A DNA stretch of 64,000 bases, taken from the NCBI GenBank assembly GCA_963662175.1, contig OY759214.1, positions 12,586,001 to 12,650,000 of the forward strand, written 5' to 3'. This document shows, piece after piece, positions 41,831-51,394 of the stretch. How positions within the stretch are numbered: the stretch's first letter is position 1; each line of letters opens with the position of its first letter. The position numbers were made by a program, and so were the translations under genes. Source of the DNA: Aradus depressus. Lineage: Eukaryota > Arthropoda > Insecta > Hemiptera > Aradidae. The notes beneath the pieces were generated by a model. The model was not told the origin of the DNA. It saw nothing but the letters and a program-made list of their open reading frames with translations, and did no database searches.

Positions 41831-42074
41831 TTCAGGTGTATCTGACATAGAATGACATATATACTCGTATTTGTGTAAAATTAGACAATATAAAGTGTTG
41901 AACAAGTTCGTTGTTTTTATTAATGTTTCCATTATATCGATATAGATCATAAAAATGTATTCGAACATTGAAATTAATTTTCTAAGTGAGGAGGTATATT
42001 ATAAAAAAAGTGTACCTACACTAAAAAAAATTATTCCCGATCGGGAGCAGTATCGTCAAAATTTACCCTGATTG

Positions 42075-42620
42075 AACCGTCTGAGGGCGACACCAATTGA
42101 TTTTTAGCCCAATTGGCCAAGGGGAAGAGGGGGACTAGGTAGGAGGCTTAAAACAAAAATAATAACTGCCATTTTATTGAATGTATTGTCATGAAATTGC
42201 ATATGTGAAAACAAAGTTGTATAAGGATGACACATATAAATTTTCAGCGGAATTAACCCAAAATGAGGGGGCTCAAGGCAAAAATCTTAATAACTGCCGA
42301 TGTAATCTCTTTATCGAGGTGAAATAACATATTTAAATTCTTCATAAGTATGACTCCTTTTTTTCCAGCGCAAAATCTGTCGAATGGAAGGGAGATCAGA
42401 GAGAAGGGGCTCGACTTAAATGCCCTAATGACTGCCGATGTAATGACTATATCGACGCAAAATTTAGTAGAGGATTCAGAAGCCACTATGTAAGTCAAAC
42501 ATTGAGTTTTAGGCAAAACGGTCGATTGGCTCGGAAGAGAGAGCGAAAACGTAATTGATTAATTCGTGCTAGGAATGTACATAGCCGGTGATTCACCGAC
42601 AACATTTTATTTTTTTGATA
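42075..42620 (+). mobile_element. Family B element with three units
   Basis: Units at about 42166 (AATAACTGCCATTTTATTGA), 42289 (TAATAACTGCCGATGTAATC) and 42427 (CTAATGACTGCCGATGTAAT). Polypurine ends GGGGAAGAGGGGGACTAGG and GGAAGGGAGATCAGAGAGAA. The tail ends GCCGGTGATTCACCGACAAC. The minus frame 42253-42516 is its shadow. Confidence 0.88.
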
Positions 42621-43331
42621 ATATTAAAATATAATAATTTATATTATAGGTTATTTATAGTGGAGGCATTTATTTATATTGGGGGACTGAAGTACCCCAG
42701 ACACTTTCCTGGAATATTTATCTGACGATGGACTCCTTCTTCCTAGATATGGCACCTCAAATCATGTATAGGAGTTGTCCTGTTCTAAAAGACTGGAAAG
42801 ATGATGCCTTGCGAAGACCACCGATGTAACAAGCTGAACCATATGAGACAAAAGCTTAAATTACTTGAAGTTTCTGAGTTAAATAGCCCATAAATTGTGG
42901 TTGTCGGGAAATTATGGTCCCCCTTAACACATGTGGCGCTCTCTAGCTCTCCCTACATAACACTCTCTAAATAACATAGCAGGCATTCATGGCTCATTTT
43001 CAGATTCATGATCCTCATATGAGAAGATAGGCTCAAGTCCCTTTTGGTTAGTTGGATCTTTACATACTTTCTTCCACACAAAAGGAACTATCCTTTCTCA
43101 GGATGGTTTTGGCGATAACTCCACTTTTGACCGCAGGAGAGCAGCATTTAATTTGATCAATTCAGGGGATCATGACAATATATCGCTACATTTTGGCGCG
43201 GCCGTTTCGGTGTGGGGAAGTTTTGGCATGGGAACACTTTATTGTTACATATTTGATTTATTTATTCTCTTTAATCAATGTAAAAGACAAACATTAAAGC
43301 CCCCCTCCGTCCTACTCGTGCGTAGGCAGAG
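42621..43331. other. Unassigned stretch
   Basis: No supported gene. A frame around 43100-43250 contains AVSVWGSFGMG, which only superficially resembles a transposase block. Confidence 0.4.
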
Positions 43332-43349
43332 CCCCCCCCCCCCCCCCCC
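43332..43349. repeat. Poly-C homopolymer, 18 bp
   Basis: Run of 18 C. Confidence 0.94.
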
Positions 43350-43579
43350 TGTTTTGGCCCACCTGTGGTGGCAGTGTGTGGGTCATTGCCCATTGTCAAG
43401 TTTGGACGATGACCTACAAAAGTAACTCGCTTTCACTTCGTGGCTACCTACCTACCTCTACCAACACTATTCCTAACATATAACTAACATCTTTACTATT
43501 AATGGCCTATAATCGATGTCAATAAATCGATAAATAATATCTTTCTTTAATTTATACATTTGTACTTTCTTTTTATACT

Positions 43580-43925
43580 TCCTCAGTTGTTCGTAGGGTA
43601 ATTATATAATCAGAAATCACCGGAATTTCCTGTTTTCAGACCCCCTCATTCAATTTTTTATGTTAATTCAACCCCCCCCCCCCCCCCCCACCCCTATAAG
43701 CACAACACATATCAATTTTCAGCCGGATCGGCTACAGGGAAAGGAAGGAATAGAGGGGGAAGCTTCATACAAAAATTCCAATAACTGCCGAAGTAATGAA
43801 TGTATTGAGATGAAATTTTATATGTAAATCCAGAAACTCATAAGGACGATTACCTTATCAATTTTAGTAAGGGAATAGGGGCCTAAAATCAAATACCCTG
43901 ATAACTGTCGATGTATTAACATGAA
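43580..43925 (+). mobile_element. Family B element with a poly-C expansion
   Basis: GTAGGGTAATTATATAATCA and a GAAATCACCGGAATTTCCTG head, then C18 at 43672-43689, ATCAATTTTCAGCCGGATCG, AATAACTGCCGAAGTAATGA (about 43781), and a final unit start TGATAACTGTCGATGTATT (43900). Confidence 0.8.
43672..43689. repeat. Poly-C homopolymer, 18 bp
   Basis: Run of 18 C inside family B. Confidence 0.94.
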
Positions 43926-44025
43926 GAAGGGACGGAAATATTGTCTAAAAGGTTTAGACATATCTGGAAGAAATGCCGAGAAGAGGGAACTTAGCGTCAT
44001 TCCAGAGAGTCCTAACAAACAAAAT
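43926..44025 (+). mobile_element. Family D arm fragment
   Basis: GAAGAAGGGACGGAAATATT, CTGGAAGAAATGCCGAGAAG and GTCATTCCAGAGAGTCCTAA. Confidence 0.72.
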
Positions 44026-44034
44026 ACATCGAAC

Positions 44035-44170
44035 AAATCACTCTCAAGTCTCTCCCTCCACCTTCTCAAACAGTAGGCCAGTATAAGAAGAACTTGAGAA
44101 GGGGCAGACAGAGTGATCTGTAAGCGTGCTTGGTATAAGAAAGGCGTGTAATGGCCACACCATATATATT
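44035..44170 (-). mobile_element. Family A element, shortened
   Basis: ACAAATCACTCTCAAGTCTC, TCTCAAACAGTAGGCCAGTA, GACAGAGTGATCTGTAAGCG, TTGGTATAAGAAAGGCGTGT and AATGGCCACACC. Both arms present, centre deleted. Confidence 0.8.
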
Positions 44171-44259
44171 TTATCAATTAATCTTGTAAACAGTGGCTAG
44201 GACCTGTTAATAAAACCTGTGTTGTGGAAGACGGCCTAACATTGAATTTGTGAAGGGAT

Positions 44260-44440
44260 GATGGATACAGGGGCCTAGCGCGGAGCTGGGGCGAGCATGC
44301 CTGGATGGTGTTGTCATGACAACGCTTCCTCTAACCAACTTTTCCTTGTCCTCTCTCTATGCCATTTATTGATTTCAATGCCTTCTGCTCGATGCATTGG
44401 CTTCATTGCACTCTCCTAACCTACCTCTTGATTCCCATTA
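44260..44440 (-). repeat. Low-copy repeat, copy 1 (paired with 45400-45560)
   Basis: TGACAACGCTTCCTCTAACC, TTTTCCTTGTCCTCTCTCT and ATTTATTGATTTCAATGCC align with 45447-45509. On the minus strand one frame reads EINKWHRERTRKSWLEEALS. Possibly the C-terminus of a non-LTR element, but no diagnostic motif is present. Confidence 0.4.
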
Positions 44441-44724
44441 ATCGTATGTTTAACTTCTTCGATTTTCCTGTGGGTCTAACGCAAACCATGTATTAATGGA
44501 CCGCTATGGAAGAAATAATATGAAAAGGATTTTGTCAATGGTAAGAGCCTGTGTTCACACATAACTCACTCACTACTCTATACACTACAAGGCTAAAAAC
44601 TAAAATGTAATCTAACTTTACAATAAGCAGTCTCTCATTTTATAGTGAGTAGATTAACATAACTCGGTGCTACAGTGAATATGAATCCGACTCTACAGTG
44701 AGTCTCAAATTACCAATATATAAT

Positions 44725-44736
44725 GAATTTGAGAGG
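44725..44736. repeat. 12-bp target-site duplication of the 44.7-kb SINE
   Basis: GAATTTGAGAGG occurs here and at 45082-45093, flanking the SINE. It is family A sequence. Confidence 0.88.
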
Positions 44737-45081
44737 TTCGGTTCGGTTTTATGACTCATGCCCGGGCTTTGAATACGGTCATATCGCCTAATACCAGAGC
44801 GCTCATTCGTCACTCTGGTGGACATTAGCCCGACTCTACTGTGGGAGTCCTAAATTTTGCCTACCCTAAATTTTTTATTCACCTAGGGTAGAGGGGTCTT
44901 TAACGAGTATCTGACATCGTACAGGCTCGGGGCCATCGCTTAACGTCCCATCCGAAGGACGGCGTGCTTAAGTTTATTTTACCTCCCAGATAAAATAAAC
45001 TAAGGGCCTCGGTCGGGTTTTGAACCCACGTTGTTGAGCTCAGAAGGCAAGCACGCATACCACTGAGCTACCGGCGCTCTC
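44737..45081 (-). mobile_element. Full-length SINE with a CCGAA-type tail, inserted in a family A copy
   Basis: The minus-strand copy is complete from the box A complement (GAGCTACCGGCGCTCTC at the right end) and box B complement (CGGGTTTTGAACCCACG) to the tail, which reads AAAACCGAACCGAA on the minus strand. The tail pentamer is CCGAA here, not CCTAA. Exact 12-bp duplications lie on both sides. The flank AATTTGAGAGGGAAAGTTGG then TATAAGAAAGTCCTG is family A, so the SINE is the younger insertion. Confidence 0.95.
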
Positions 45082-45093
45082 GAATTTGAGAGG

Positions 45094-45135
45094 GAAAGTT
45101 GGTATAAGAAAGTCCTGTTATGACCTCAAAATTTT
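45094..45135 (-). mobile_element. Family A right arm, interrupted by the SINE
   Basis: GAAAGTTGGTATAAGAAAGT then CCTGTTATGACC continues the family A arm that precedes the SINE at about 44700-44736. Confidence 0.75.
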
Positions 45136-45224
45136 TTTATTTTCTATAATGTATCTTCAGACAAGTTAGAAGAGCAAGCATTAGCAGTCGTACGTCAGCA
45201 AAAATATATACAGGCGTTATTAGC

Positions 45225-45620
45225 TTTTTTATTGTTTATTGTTCTGAGAATAGTGCTTAAGCGAGGTATGCCGCGTTGGGTTCGACCACCGGCCGACCAA
45301 CCCATGGCGATCGGTAGTCGCCCTAGCCCGTCACACCCCTTTTTTCTGCTCTCACCAGGAGCCGACAAACCGGCTGAACATTTGGTAGCCGGTCTCCTGC
45401 CGCAAATCCGGTCCCCTGGGCCTAAGATATCTGGATTGAATTGCTATGACAAGGCTCCCTCTAATCCAGTCTTCCTGTTCCTTCCTCTCCGTTATTGATT
45501 GCAATTCCTGGCTGCGGCACCTCGCTGCATCCACCTCGTTGCGTCCACCCCGTTGCATTCCCTTAATCCACTCCGTTGCACCCTTCATGCCCAAGGACAA
45601 ATCCCGTTTTACCATTGTGA
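45225..45620. other. GC-rich stretch including low-copy repeat, copy 2
   Basis: GC-richer than the surroundings (GGTTCGACCACCGGCCGACC). 45447-45509 pairs with 44315-44380. Both strands are open for 87-88 aa, with tandem-like CGTTGCATCCACC motifs at 45515-45580. No domain identified; possibly a decayed retroelement end. Confidence 0.35.
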
Positions 45621-45689
45621 GGAATAGAAAATTTTATTGGCCATTAAAGAGATTAATATCAGTGTGAAGAAAAATTAATTTACAATCTA

Positions 45690-45720
45690 TCAGTTTCGAC
45701 ATTGCACCATCGTCAGGAAT
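45690..45720 (-). other. CTGACGA...GAAAC motif pair (hammerhead-core-like)
   Basis: The minus strand reads CCTGACGATGGTGCAATGTC followed by GAAACTGATAG. CTGANGA and GAAA are the two conserved strands of the hammerhead ribozyme core, but the intervening stem II pairs poorly and stems I/III are not obvious, so activity is doubtful. Confidence 0.25.
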
Positions 45721-45887
45721 AGTTATAAACAGTTTAATGAATCCTAACCGTTCTTAAAAGTAAATTAGATAGGTTAGGAAGGTTGGAATAACATACGAAT
45801 TTTTCGGAAATCTTCTTTCTTACCTATGATTTACCTATAAGAACGATTCGCATTGTGCAAAATTGTCTCAGTTTGTAAGACGGCGTA

Positions 45888-46325
45888 ATGCCGAAAAGAA
45901 TTTGTGAATATAGTTATAGGTACAAAATATCTGCAAAATTGCGCATATCTACAAAATTGCGCATATCTACAAAATCACTTATTCAATTGGTACCAAAATT
46001 AATATGCCTTGAATACTCATTAAAACAAATATTTTTCACAACAAAACATTCAAATCGATGCACTTTTGCAGAAGCTATCGCAAACAAAAATCTTACTGGG
46101 ACACTCGCACAATTGTCATGCAGAAAACCACGTCCTCGGGTAGTTCAATCAGAATCTGTCCTTATCTCGGACATACATTTATTTGTTCCTTCAGAAGATG
46201 GAAGTAAACATCAATCAAAGTCTGGGCTTGAGCCGATGATTAACGGTTATTTCATTGACGGCGTAGGTGCTCAATGTGCTCAGTGGTACATTTGTGTAAG
46301 AACTCTTCCACATCTGGACTCCTAG
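45888..46325 (+). other. 145-aa open frame of uncertain status
   Basis: The longest plus-strand frame in this part. It begins ATG and includes two direct copies of AAATTGCGCATATCTAC (translated as KLRIST twice), then a basic middle (SCRKPRPRVV) and a hydrophilic end. No signal peptide, membrane segment, catalytic motif or known domain. Codon use is not distinguishable by eye from the AT-rich background, and no promoter or splice context is evident. A chance frame or a relic of an unrecognised element is more likely than a host gene. Confidence 0.2.
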
Positions 46326-46517
46326 TATTGTGGATCTGGCTGTTACGTACAAACCAGGGAGCCTTCAAGATAATTTTAACGACCTTAGTCTGTAATTCTG
46401 TTGCTATTGCTTGCACCATATCAGTCTAATGAGATACAGGGGAGTGAAGATTGGCCGAAGGAGAAATCTGTAAAGTGTACCCCATACATACCGGAATGAA
46501 GAAGCAGAGAGAGGTGT

Positions 46518-46682
46518 GTTATGTATTGTGACTCATGCCCTGGACTTTAACTACGAGGTTATATCGCCTACTACCAGAGACCATTGCTTAACGTCCCATC
46601 CGAAGGATGGCGTGCTCAAGGGTCTAAAGGCCTCGACTCCTGGGTCTAAAGGTTTCGAACCCGCGATCTACCTGCGCCCTCT
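46518..46682 (-). mobile_element. SINE copy with internal deletion
   Basis: GACTCATGCCCTGGACTTTA, GGTTATATCGCCTACTACCA, then a jump to CGTCCCATCCGAAGGATGGC, then TTTCGAACCCGCGATCTA (box B complement). Confidence 0.85.
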
Positions 46683-46689
46683 TTGGAGT

Positions 46690-47112
46690 GTGTAAGTCAG
46701 TGTTAGTTGTGTGGGATATGGGCTTTCCAGGTGAGTCTTGTGTCCTGTGGGAGGAGTCCTAAATATTTGAGTTATGTCTTCTTTCAGTTGGTAGCAATGG
46801 GATATGTTTAACATGAATGTTAAATAAAAGAGAATAGTTTTGTTTGTGTTTTATTCAGTGAAGGAGTCAAAGTAGTGTTTAGAGAAGTTTATAAGATGCT
46901 TGTTACTGTGTTCACGTTTTGACGTTGACATGAGAAGTGTGTCGTCTGCATATGTGGAAAGTAAAGCATTGTCACGCATGTCTTGACAGAAGAAAGTGAA
47001 TACAATGGGACTCAAAAGAGCCCCCTGGGAATTCGCCTGTGGCAGTTAAATTTTATTTGGAATTTTCAAATCCTTGAGAAATGAGACGATTATGTTAAAG
47101 AATTATTTTCAT
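46690..47112 (-). mobile_element. Jockey-like non-LTR reverse transcriptase fragment with intact YADD box
   Basis: Reading leftward on the minus strand: FLKDLKIPNKI, a stop, then QGALLSPIVFTFFCQDMR (RT motif around the conserved QG and SP, about 46974-47027). STYADDTLLMSTSK follows, with the catalytic YADD at 46941-46952. About 45 codons later, after a stop and a frameshift, comes YLGLLPQDTRLTWKAHI, the equivalent of the YLGV.LD..LTWK.HI block after the RT domain in Jockey-type elements. Order and spacing fit one RT domain end. Stops and frameshifts make it a pseudogene, although the catalytic box itself survives. Confidence 0.85.
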
Positions 47113-47364
47113 CTTCTTCAGAGAAAGATGACCTTAGCCGCCTCATTTATGTTGGAAGAAGGTTAAGCTTGCATTCGTTCTGCTGCAGCGATACTTCCTG
47201 ACGCTTCTGGAAATGCTGCGATAAGCGGAGCATTCCTTTCAATATTGATTCATTGCGTTCTTCTTATCCCATCTTCTTAGTGGACTTTAATCAACTATTC
47301 ACCTCCCTGGAATAGTCTTTGAGTCTATTGCCAAAGAAAATATTACTGGAAAAATTACCAATGT
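47113..47364. other. Unassigned, probably upstream RT remnant
   Basis: Lies where the rest of the RT domain should be, but no motif is readable. Confidence 0.3.
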
Positions 47365-47600
47365 TTTAACATAGTATAGGGGAAGTTATGAAATCGGCCA
47401 GAAAGTCGCAGTTGAGTTTCCTTCAGAATATCATGCTTCCGACCCCCAGATTACCCACTACGTATATCCAGTATCGCCTAAGAACAACACCTATTGATTT
47501 TCAGTGAAAGACCAGAGGAGAGGCCTCAACACAAAAACCCTAATAACTGCCGATATTATGAATGTATCAACACGGAATTTAGTGAGAGGATTCAGAAGTC
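47365..47600 (+). mobile_element. Family B head and terminal unit
   Basis: ACATAGTATAGGGGAAGTTA, GAAATCGGCCAGAAAGTCG, a CTAATAACTGCCGATATTAT unit start (about 47541), and TCAACACGGAATTTAGTGAG. Confidence 0.8.
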
Positions 47601-47639
47601 TCGCAGCAAGATCGCTATAAATTTTCTACTAAATCAGTA

Positions 47640-47770
47640 ACTTCTTTTTTATTTTTTCTGACAATATTTCGGGACACTTACACGTCCCTTCTTCGGACGT
47701 TGTCAAAAAAAAGAAAAAAGAAGATGCCGGAAAAAAACCAACAATTCAATATCCCAGAGAAGTTTAAGAA
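47640..47770. mobile_element. Family D foldback, compact copy
   Basis: CTGACAATATTTCGGGACAC, TTACACGTCCCTTCTTCGGA, then a shortened right arm and AAGATGCCGGAAAAAAACCA, ATCCCAGAGAAG. Confidence 0.8.
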
Positions 47771-47839
47771 ACGTATTCATTCTTTACAAAGTTAGTTCAG
47801 TAGCAGGTTGAGTCCTTCACCAAAGCCCTGACATTCATT

Positions 47840-47862
47840 CTTACGTTACGTTACGTTACGCT
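47840..47862. repeat. TTACG pentamer repeat, four copies
   Basis: TTACGTTACGTTACGTTACG; short tandem repeat. Confidence 0.9.
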
Positions 47863-48243
47863 CCGTCCAAATGGGAGGGCAGTGTCTTGAAGAAACCCGA
47901 AAGATAATCTATTATTTTCAAAATGCTTATAACGTATGAAATTTGAAACTGCTTTGATGGCGCATGCTGTAAGCGTCCTTCTTGCCTCTCAAATCCGATT
48001 ATAATTGGGTAATTATAACAATTATTGACCATAGTGTCTGCTGCTCGTTGCAGACACGTCGTTCTGCTTTTTCAACCTTTCTCTTTATGAACATTGCTCA
48101 ACTCCTCACGTTCCGGCATTGCCTTTCAGACATGTTAACAAATCTGAAAACAGCAATTTTGAAAATGTGATAATCCAAAAGTTGAAAATTACAAAATTGA
48201 AATGCGGACTTAATAGTCTATGAAAATAAATCGTAAACCCGAA

Positions 48244-48248
<5 letters not shown>
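47863..48248. other. Unassigned stretch
   Basis: No recognised gene or repeat. Confidence 0.45.

Positions 48249-48286
<38 letters not shown>
48249..48286. repeat. (AT)n microsatellite
   Basis: About 38 bp of alternating TA at the left edge of a family A copy. Confidence 0.95.
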
Positions 48287-48291
<5 letters not shown>

Positions 48292-48440
48292 TGGTCATTA
48301 CGGGACTTATACCAACCCCTTTTGTACAAATCACTCTCCCCTCCACCTCCCCCCTCTCAAATTCATTTCATACTGGTATATTGGGAATATGAAGGTAATT
48401 TTTAGAGAGATTTTCTTTACTTATCCAGTAATGGCAGTAT
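48287..48440 (+). mobile_element. Family A element, left half
   Basis: GATGTGGTCATTACGGGACT, TATACCAACCCCTTTTGTAC, AAATCACTCTCCCCTCC and CAAATTCATTTCATACTGGT. Confidence 0.8.
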
Positions 48441-48520
48441 GAAACGCAAAGTGAAAATTCGTTGGAAACTCGATCTCAGATTTTCTCATGATTACAATAC
48501 CTACTTCATTATACTTTTTT
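48441..48520 (+). repeat. Family C 3' end fragment
   Basis: GTGAAAATTCGTTGGAAACT, CGATCTCAGATTTTCTCATG and ATTACAATACCTACTTCATT. Confidence 0.7.
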
Positions 48521-48627
48521 TTCGTATGTGTTTTTTTATTTTTGCATTTTTACAATTTTACAATCGGTCAAAAGAAATCATAAGTGAATTTGATGTTTTG
48601 TACAATGTAATATGTATGTAATCTCTA

Positions 48628-48792
48628 TTTAATTATCATTTTATTATTTTTTGTGTATACATTATATTATTATTCTTGTTTTCCTTTCCTATTATTTTGT
48701 ATATATGTATATATATATATATGCAAAAATGATAAGAACGGAAAACAAGAATAATAATATAATGTTTACAAAATAATAAAATGATAATTAAA
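48628..48792. mobile_element. 165-bp AT-rich foldback with about 70-bp arms
   Basis: TTTAATTATCATTTTATTAT, then ACATTATATTATTATTCTTG and TTTTCC, is mirrored by GGAAAACAAGAATAATAATA, TAATGT and ATAATAAAATGATAATTAAA. The loop is an (AT)-rich stretch of about 24 bp. Only a few differences between arms, so the inversion is fairly young. The minus frame 48636-48821 is a by-product. Confidence 0.88.
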
Positions 48793-48819
48793 ATTAAAGA
48801 ACTCTTCAGCTCAGAGAAC

Positions 48820-49010
48820 ACCCCCGCATGGTACTGTCCTCATTCCTACATCTAAATGGAGGTAGAGGAGGTCACGGGTGGGTCCCCCACATACCCCCGG
48901 ATCTGCCTAGCCTCTGACTAGCAGTGGAGGCAGACCGAGAGGGACAGGAGAGCTGAAGAGAGGCGACAATGAGGGAAGAGACTGGTCACTATCAGCACTT
49001 CGAAGACGCT
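48820..49010. repeat. Family E low-copy repeat, copy 2
   Basis: CTGCCTAGCCTCTGACTAGC, AGTGGAGGCAGACCGAGAGG, GAGGCGACAATGAGGGAAGA and GACTGGTCACTATCA align with 37671-37765. Confidence 0.65.
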
Positions 49011-50125
49011 ACCTTATAATATGTGATTAAAAGCTTGTTTGCTACCACATTTCCTGTAGAAATTTGATCTCTTTTGTTTATTTAAATTTTGATTTCTACA
49101 GTAGTTTGCCGAAAATTGCCCTAAAAAAATATTATCAATAATTTAAGACGTGCAATTTTTAAGAAAGTACACGTATACAACGAAAAAAGATTCAATTAAA
49201 CGAACTTTACACTTGGATTCACAAAGAGATACCAGTTTTTAAATAATTTTAAATAATATTAATTTCTAATCCAAAGGTTTTTTAAATGATACTACTGGGA
49301 CAACAGGGAAGATGAATAGGATAGAATTTGAAGAGGACCAATATTTGGGTTATTTGCTTTATTTGCACATTCTAATAAAAAAAACTAAACATTGTACAAA
49401 GCAAAAGAAAAACAAAGCAACAAAATCATTTAACTAAATACTTAAAAACTATTATTATTTTTATTTGGGCATATTGAAAAATATATATTATTAATTGTAC
49501 CTTCTCGACGCCTCTACCACACAAACCAGACCCCGTCAACTCTTCACACTTTAATTCCACCCCAGTCAACTTTCATCTAATTGTTCATCTTCATTTTTAT
49601 TTAAAACATATCAAACCACAGTGCACCGTTTAAGAGCTAGCTCACGACTCCATTACATTTTACACTATTTCACAGCTGTTTTTTATATGTTTTCTTGTTT
49701 TGTTTCTCAAACACCTTGATATATATCTAATATATATATGATATTAGATTATAATAAAAAAAATTACTTTTTATTCATAAAAAATTCATTAAAAAATGTT
49801 CCGTAGTGTACATCACAAATAGCAGGTCTCTCGGCCAGGACCGCCTCAGTCTTCGGGGAGGAACAGGATTGTTATAGAAGGAAAGGTATTACAGGTATAA
49901 GAAAGTAATTAGAAAGGTAGACTTCTGGGAAAGAAAATGTAGGAAACTTTGAGGAGTATCAGGCTCTCTACAGGAATCCACTGAGAAAAATCCTATATAT
50001 TTGATGTAGGTTGAGCATCATTTTTCGGGTGGTATGGCTCATTGAGCCTCGCTCAAGAGTGATTATCTACTAGCGACAGACACAGGCAGAGGATCTTTGG
50101 AAATACATTGATAACGTAGTGAAGC
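49011..50125. other. Unassigned AT-rich stretch
   Basis: No recognised feature until about 49820, where GC content rises (GGCCAGGACCGCCTCAGTCT). That part may belong to the retroelement remnant that follows. Confidence 0.4.
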
Positions 50126-50195
50126 ATCTTGCACATGTAATATCAGAGATGGACCACGTGCTACTGAAGTGTCTGAAATACGAAAGTATCCGGAC
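50126..50195 (+). mobile_element. Possible non-LTR C-terminal zinc-knuckle remnant
   Basis: The plus strand reads CTCN in one frame, then ISEMDHVLLKCLKYESI in the next. (E)xxxHVLLxCxKY is the His-Cys half of the C-terminal knuckle seen in R1/Jockey-like ORF2 proteins. Very short match with a frameshift. Confidence 0.35.
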
Positions 50196-50396
50196 CTCAA
50201 CCGGACACCCTGACATTTTTTACTTTAATATTTAAACAAATTGCATAATCAAAAAAAACCGACGTCATTTTGAATTTTGAATCGAATAGTTGAACGTCGA
50301 GTTCAATACATCGTCACGTACTAAGGTATTGGACCGGCTTGCGTTTGAGACTATTTATAAGGACCCGTACAGAGTTATTAAATGAAAGTATATGTG

Positions 50397-50440
50397 ATGT
50401 GGCCATTATAGGACTTTCTTATACCAACCACTCTTACAGA

Positions 50441-50495
<55 letters not shown>

Positions 50496-50530
50496 TTCCA
50501 AAATCATTTCATACTGAATTTTACTGGACC
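50397..50530 (+). mobile_element. Family A element with expanded (TC)n
   Basis: GATGTGGCCATTATAGGACT, TTCTTATACCAACCACTC and TACAGATCACTC, then about 48 bp of TC repeats (50444-50492) in place of the usual CTCCCCCTC, then AAAATCATTTCATACTG. The frames on both strands are Leu-Ser and Arg-Glu readings of the repeat. Confidence 0.85.
50444..50492. repeat. (TC)n microsatellite
   Basis: About 24 TC units, expanded from the pyrimidine-rich arm of family A. Confidence 0.95.
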
Positions 50531-50559
50531 AACTGCAAAAACATCGTATTTCATATAAA

Positions 50560-50860
50560 ATATGTATTTTAGTTTTCTGAACATGGAACAATTTTTGAGT
50601 AGATTATTAACATAAGCGGTATCTTGTAAAAAGTAGTTAGTCCTCGAAGGAAAGTGGTCACTTTACTTCTCCATTCCAAATTTCAAGTTCATAGCTACAA
50701 TCGTGTCTGCGTTAGAAAGCTCACAATTGTCCACATACACACACACGCGCAGACAGCATCGCGAAAATGGTCAAAACGTAATGAACTTTGAAACGTGAAA
50801 ATCGGTTGAAAACTCGATCTCGGATATTTAACAATATTTTCTTATATTATAAAGACAACA
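50560..50860 (+). repeat. Family C dispersed repeat, partial
   Basis: AACATAAGCGGTATCTTGTA, CAAGTTCATAGCTACAATCG, TCTGCGTTAGAAAGCTCACA, ATCGCGAAAATGGTCAAAAC and GTGAAAATCGGTTGAAAACT. Confidence 0.8.
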
Positions 50861-50924
50861 ATAAACCTTTTACTTCCCCAGCTTACCGGAATTTCATGTC
50901 TTCCTTGCTTTATTAACACGAAAT

Positions 50925-51048
50925 TTAATATGCAGACAAAATATAGAACTCTCACTGTAGAATCATGTCCACCAGAGTGACGAAAGAGCGCAGTGGTTGT
51001 AGGCGATATGACCTCGAAGTTACACTCCAGACATGAGTCACAAAAACA
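50925..51048 (+). mobile_element. SINE 3' fragment
   Basis: TAGAACTCTCACTGTAGAAT, CATGTCCACCAGAGTGACGA, GTAGGCGATATGACCTCGAA and ACATGAGTCACAAAAAC. Confidence 0.82.
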
Positions 51049-51394
51049 CACGCACGTGTAGACATACTTCATCGGAAAATGGTCAAAGCCCTCTGATAGT
51101 TGAGCTCAGGCACTAACTAACTGTAAATTAACTGTCTATAATCTGATATCACGTGAAATTTTGTGTTCTGTAAATACGAATTTGTCAAGGATTTATGATT
51201 ATAATAATAGAATTATAATTAAAATCCATATATTTCCATAACCTCAATAATATATATATGGTCACAGACAATAAGTTGTAAAATGGCCAAAATGAGTTAA
51301 GTGTACCTACTGTGATCACGTTTCAAGCCATCTGCGCTTCTGTGAAGAAGTTGGGAGCTCAGGACTCTAATACTTTCGGAATTATAAAAATGTG
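51049..51394. other. Unassigned stretch
   Basis: Nothing recognised. Confidence 0.45.

Noticed and set aside
43060..43260. AVSVWGSFGMG and DRRRAAFNLIN as possible transposase blocks.
   Set aside because: Their order and spacing do not fit Tc1/mariner or any family I can name, and no DDE residues follow.
45888..46325. 145-aa ORF as a host gene.
   Set aside because: No domain, promoter, splice context or codon signal; a frame of this length is expected by chance in 64 kb of six-frame AT-rich DNA.
46738..46752. Splice donor/ratchet motif TTTCCAG|GTGAGTC.
   Set aside because: It is the complement of the retrotransposon block encoding LTWKAH, so the match is coincidental.
50339..50591. Overlapping ORFs of Leu-Ser and Arg-Glu repeats.
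   Set aside because: They are translations of the (TC)n tract on the two strands.
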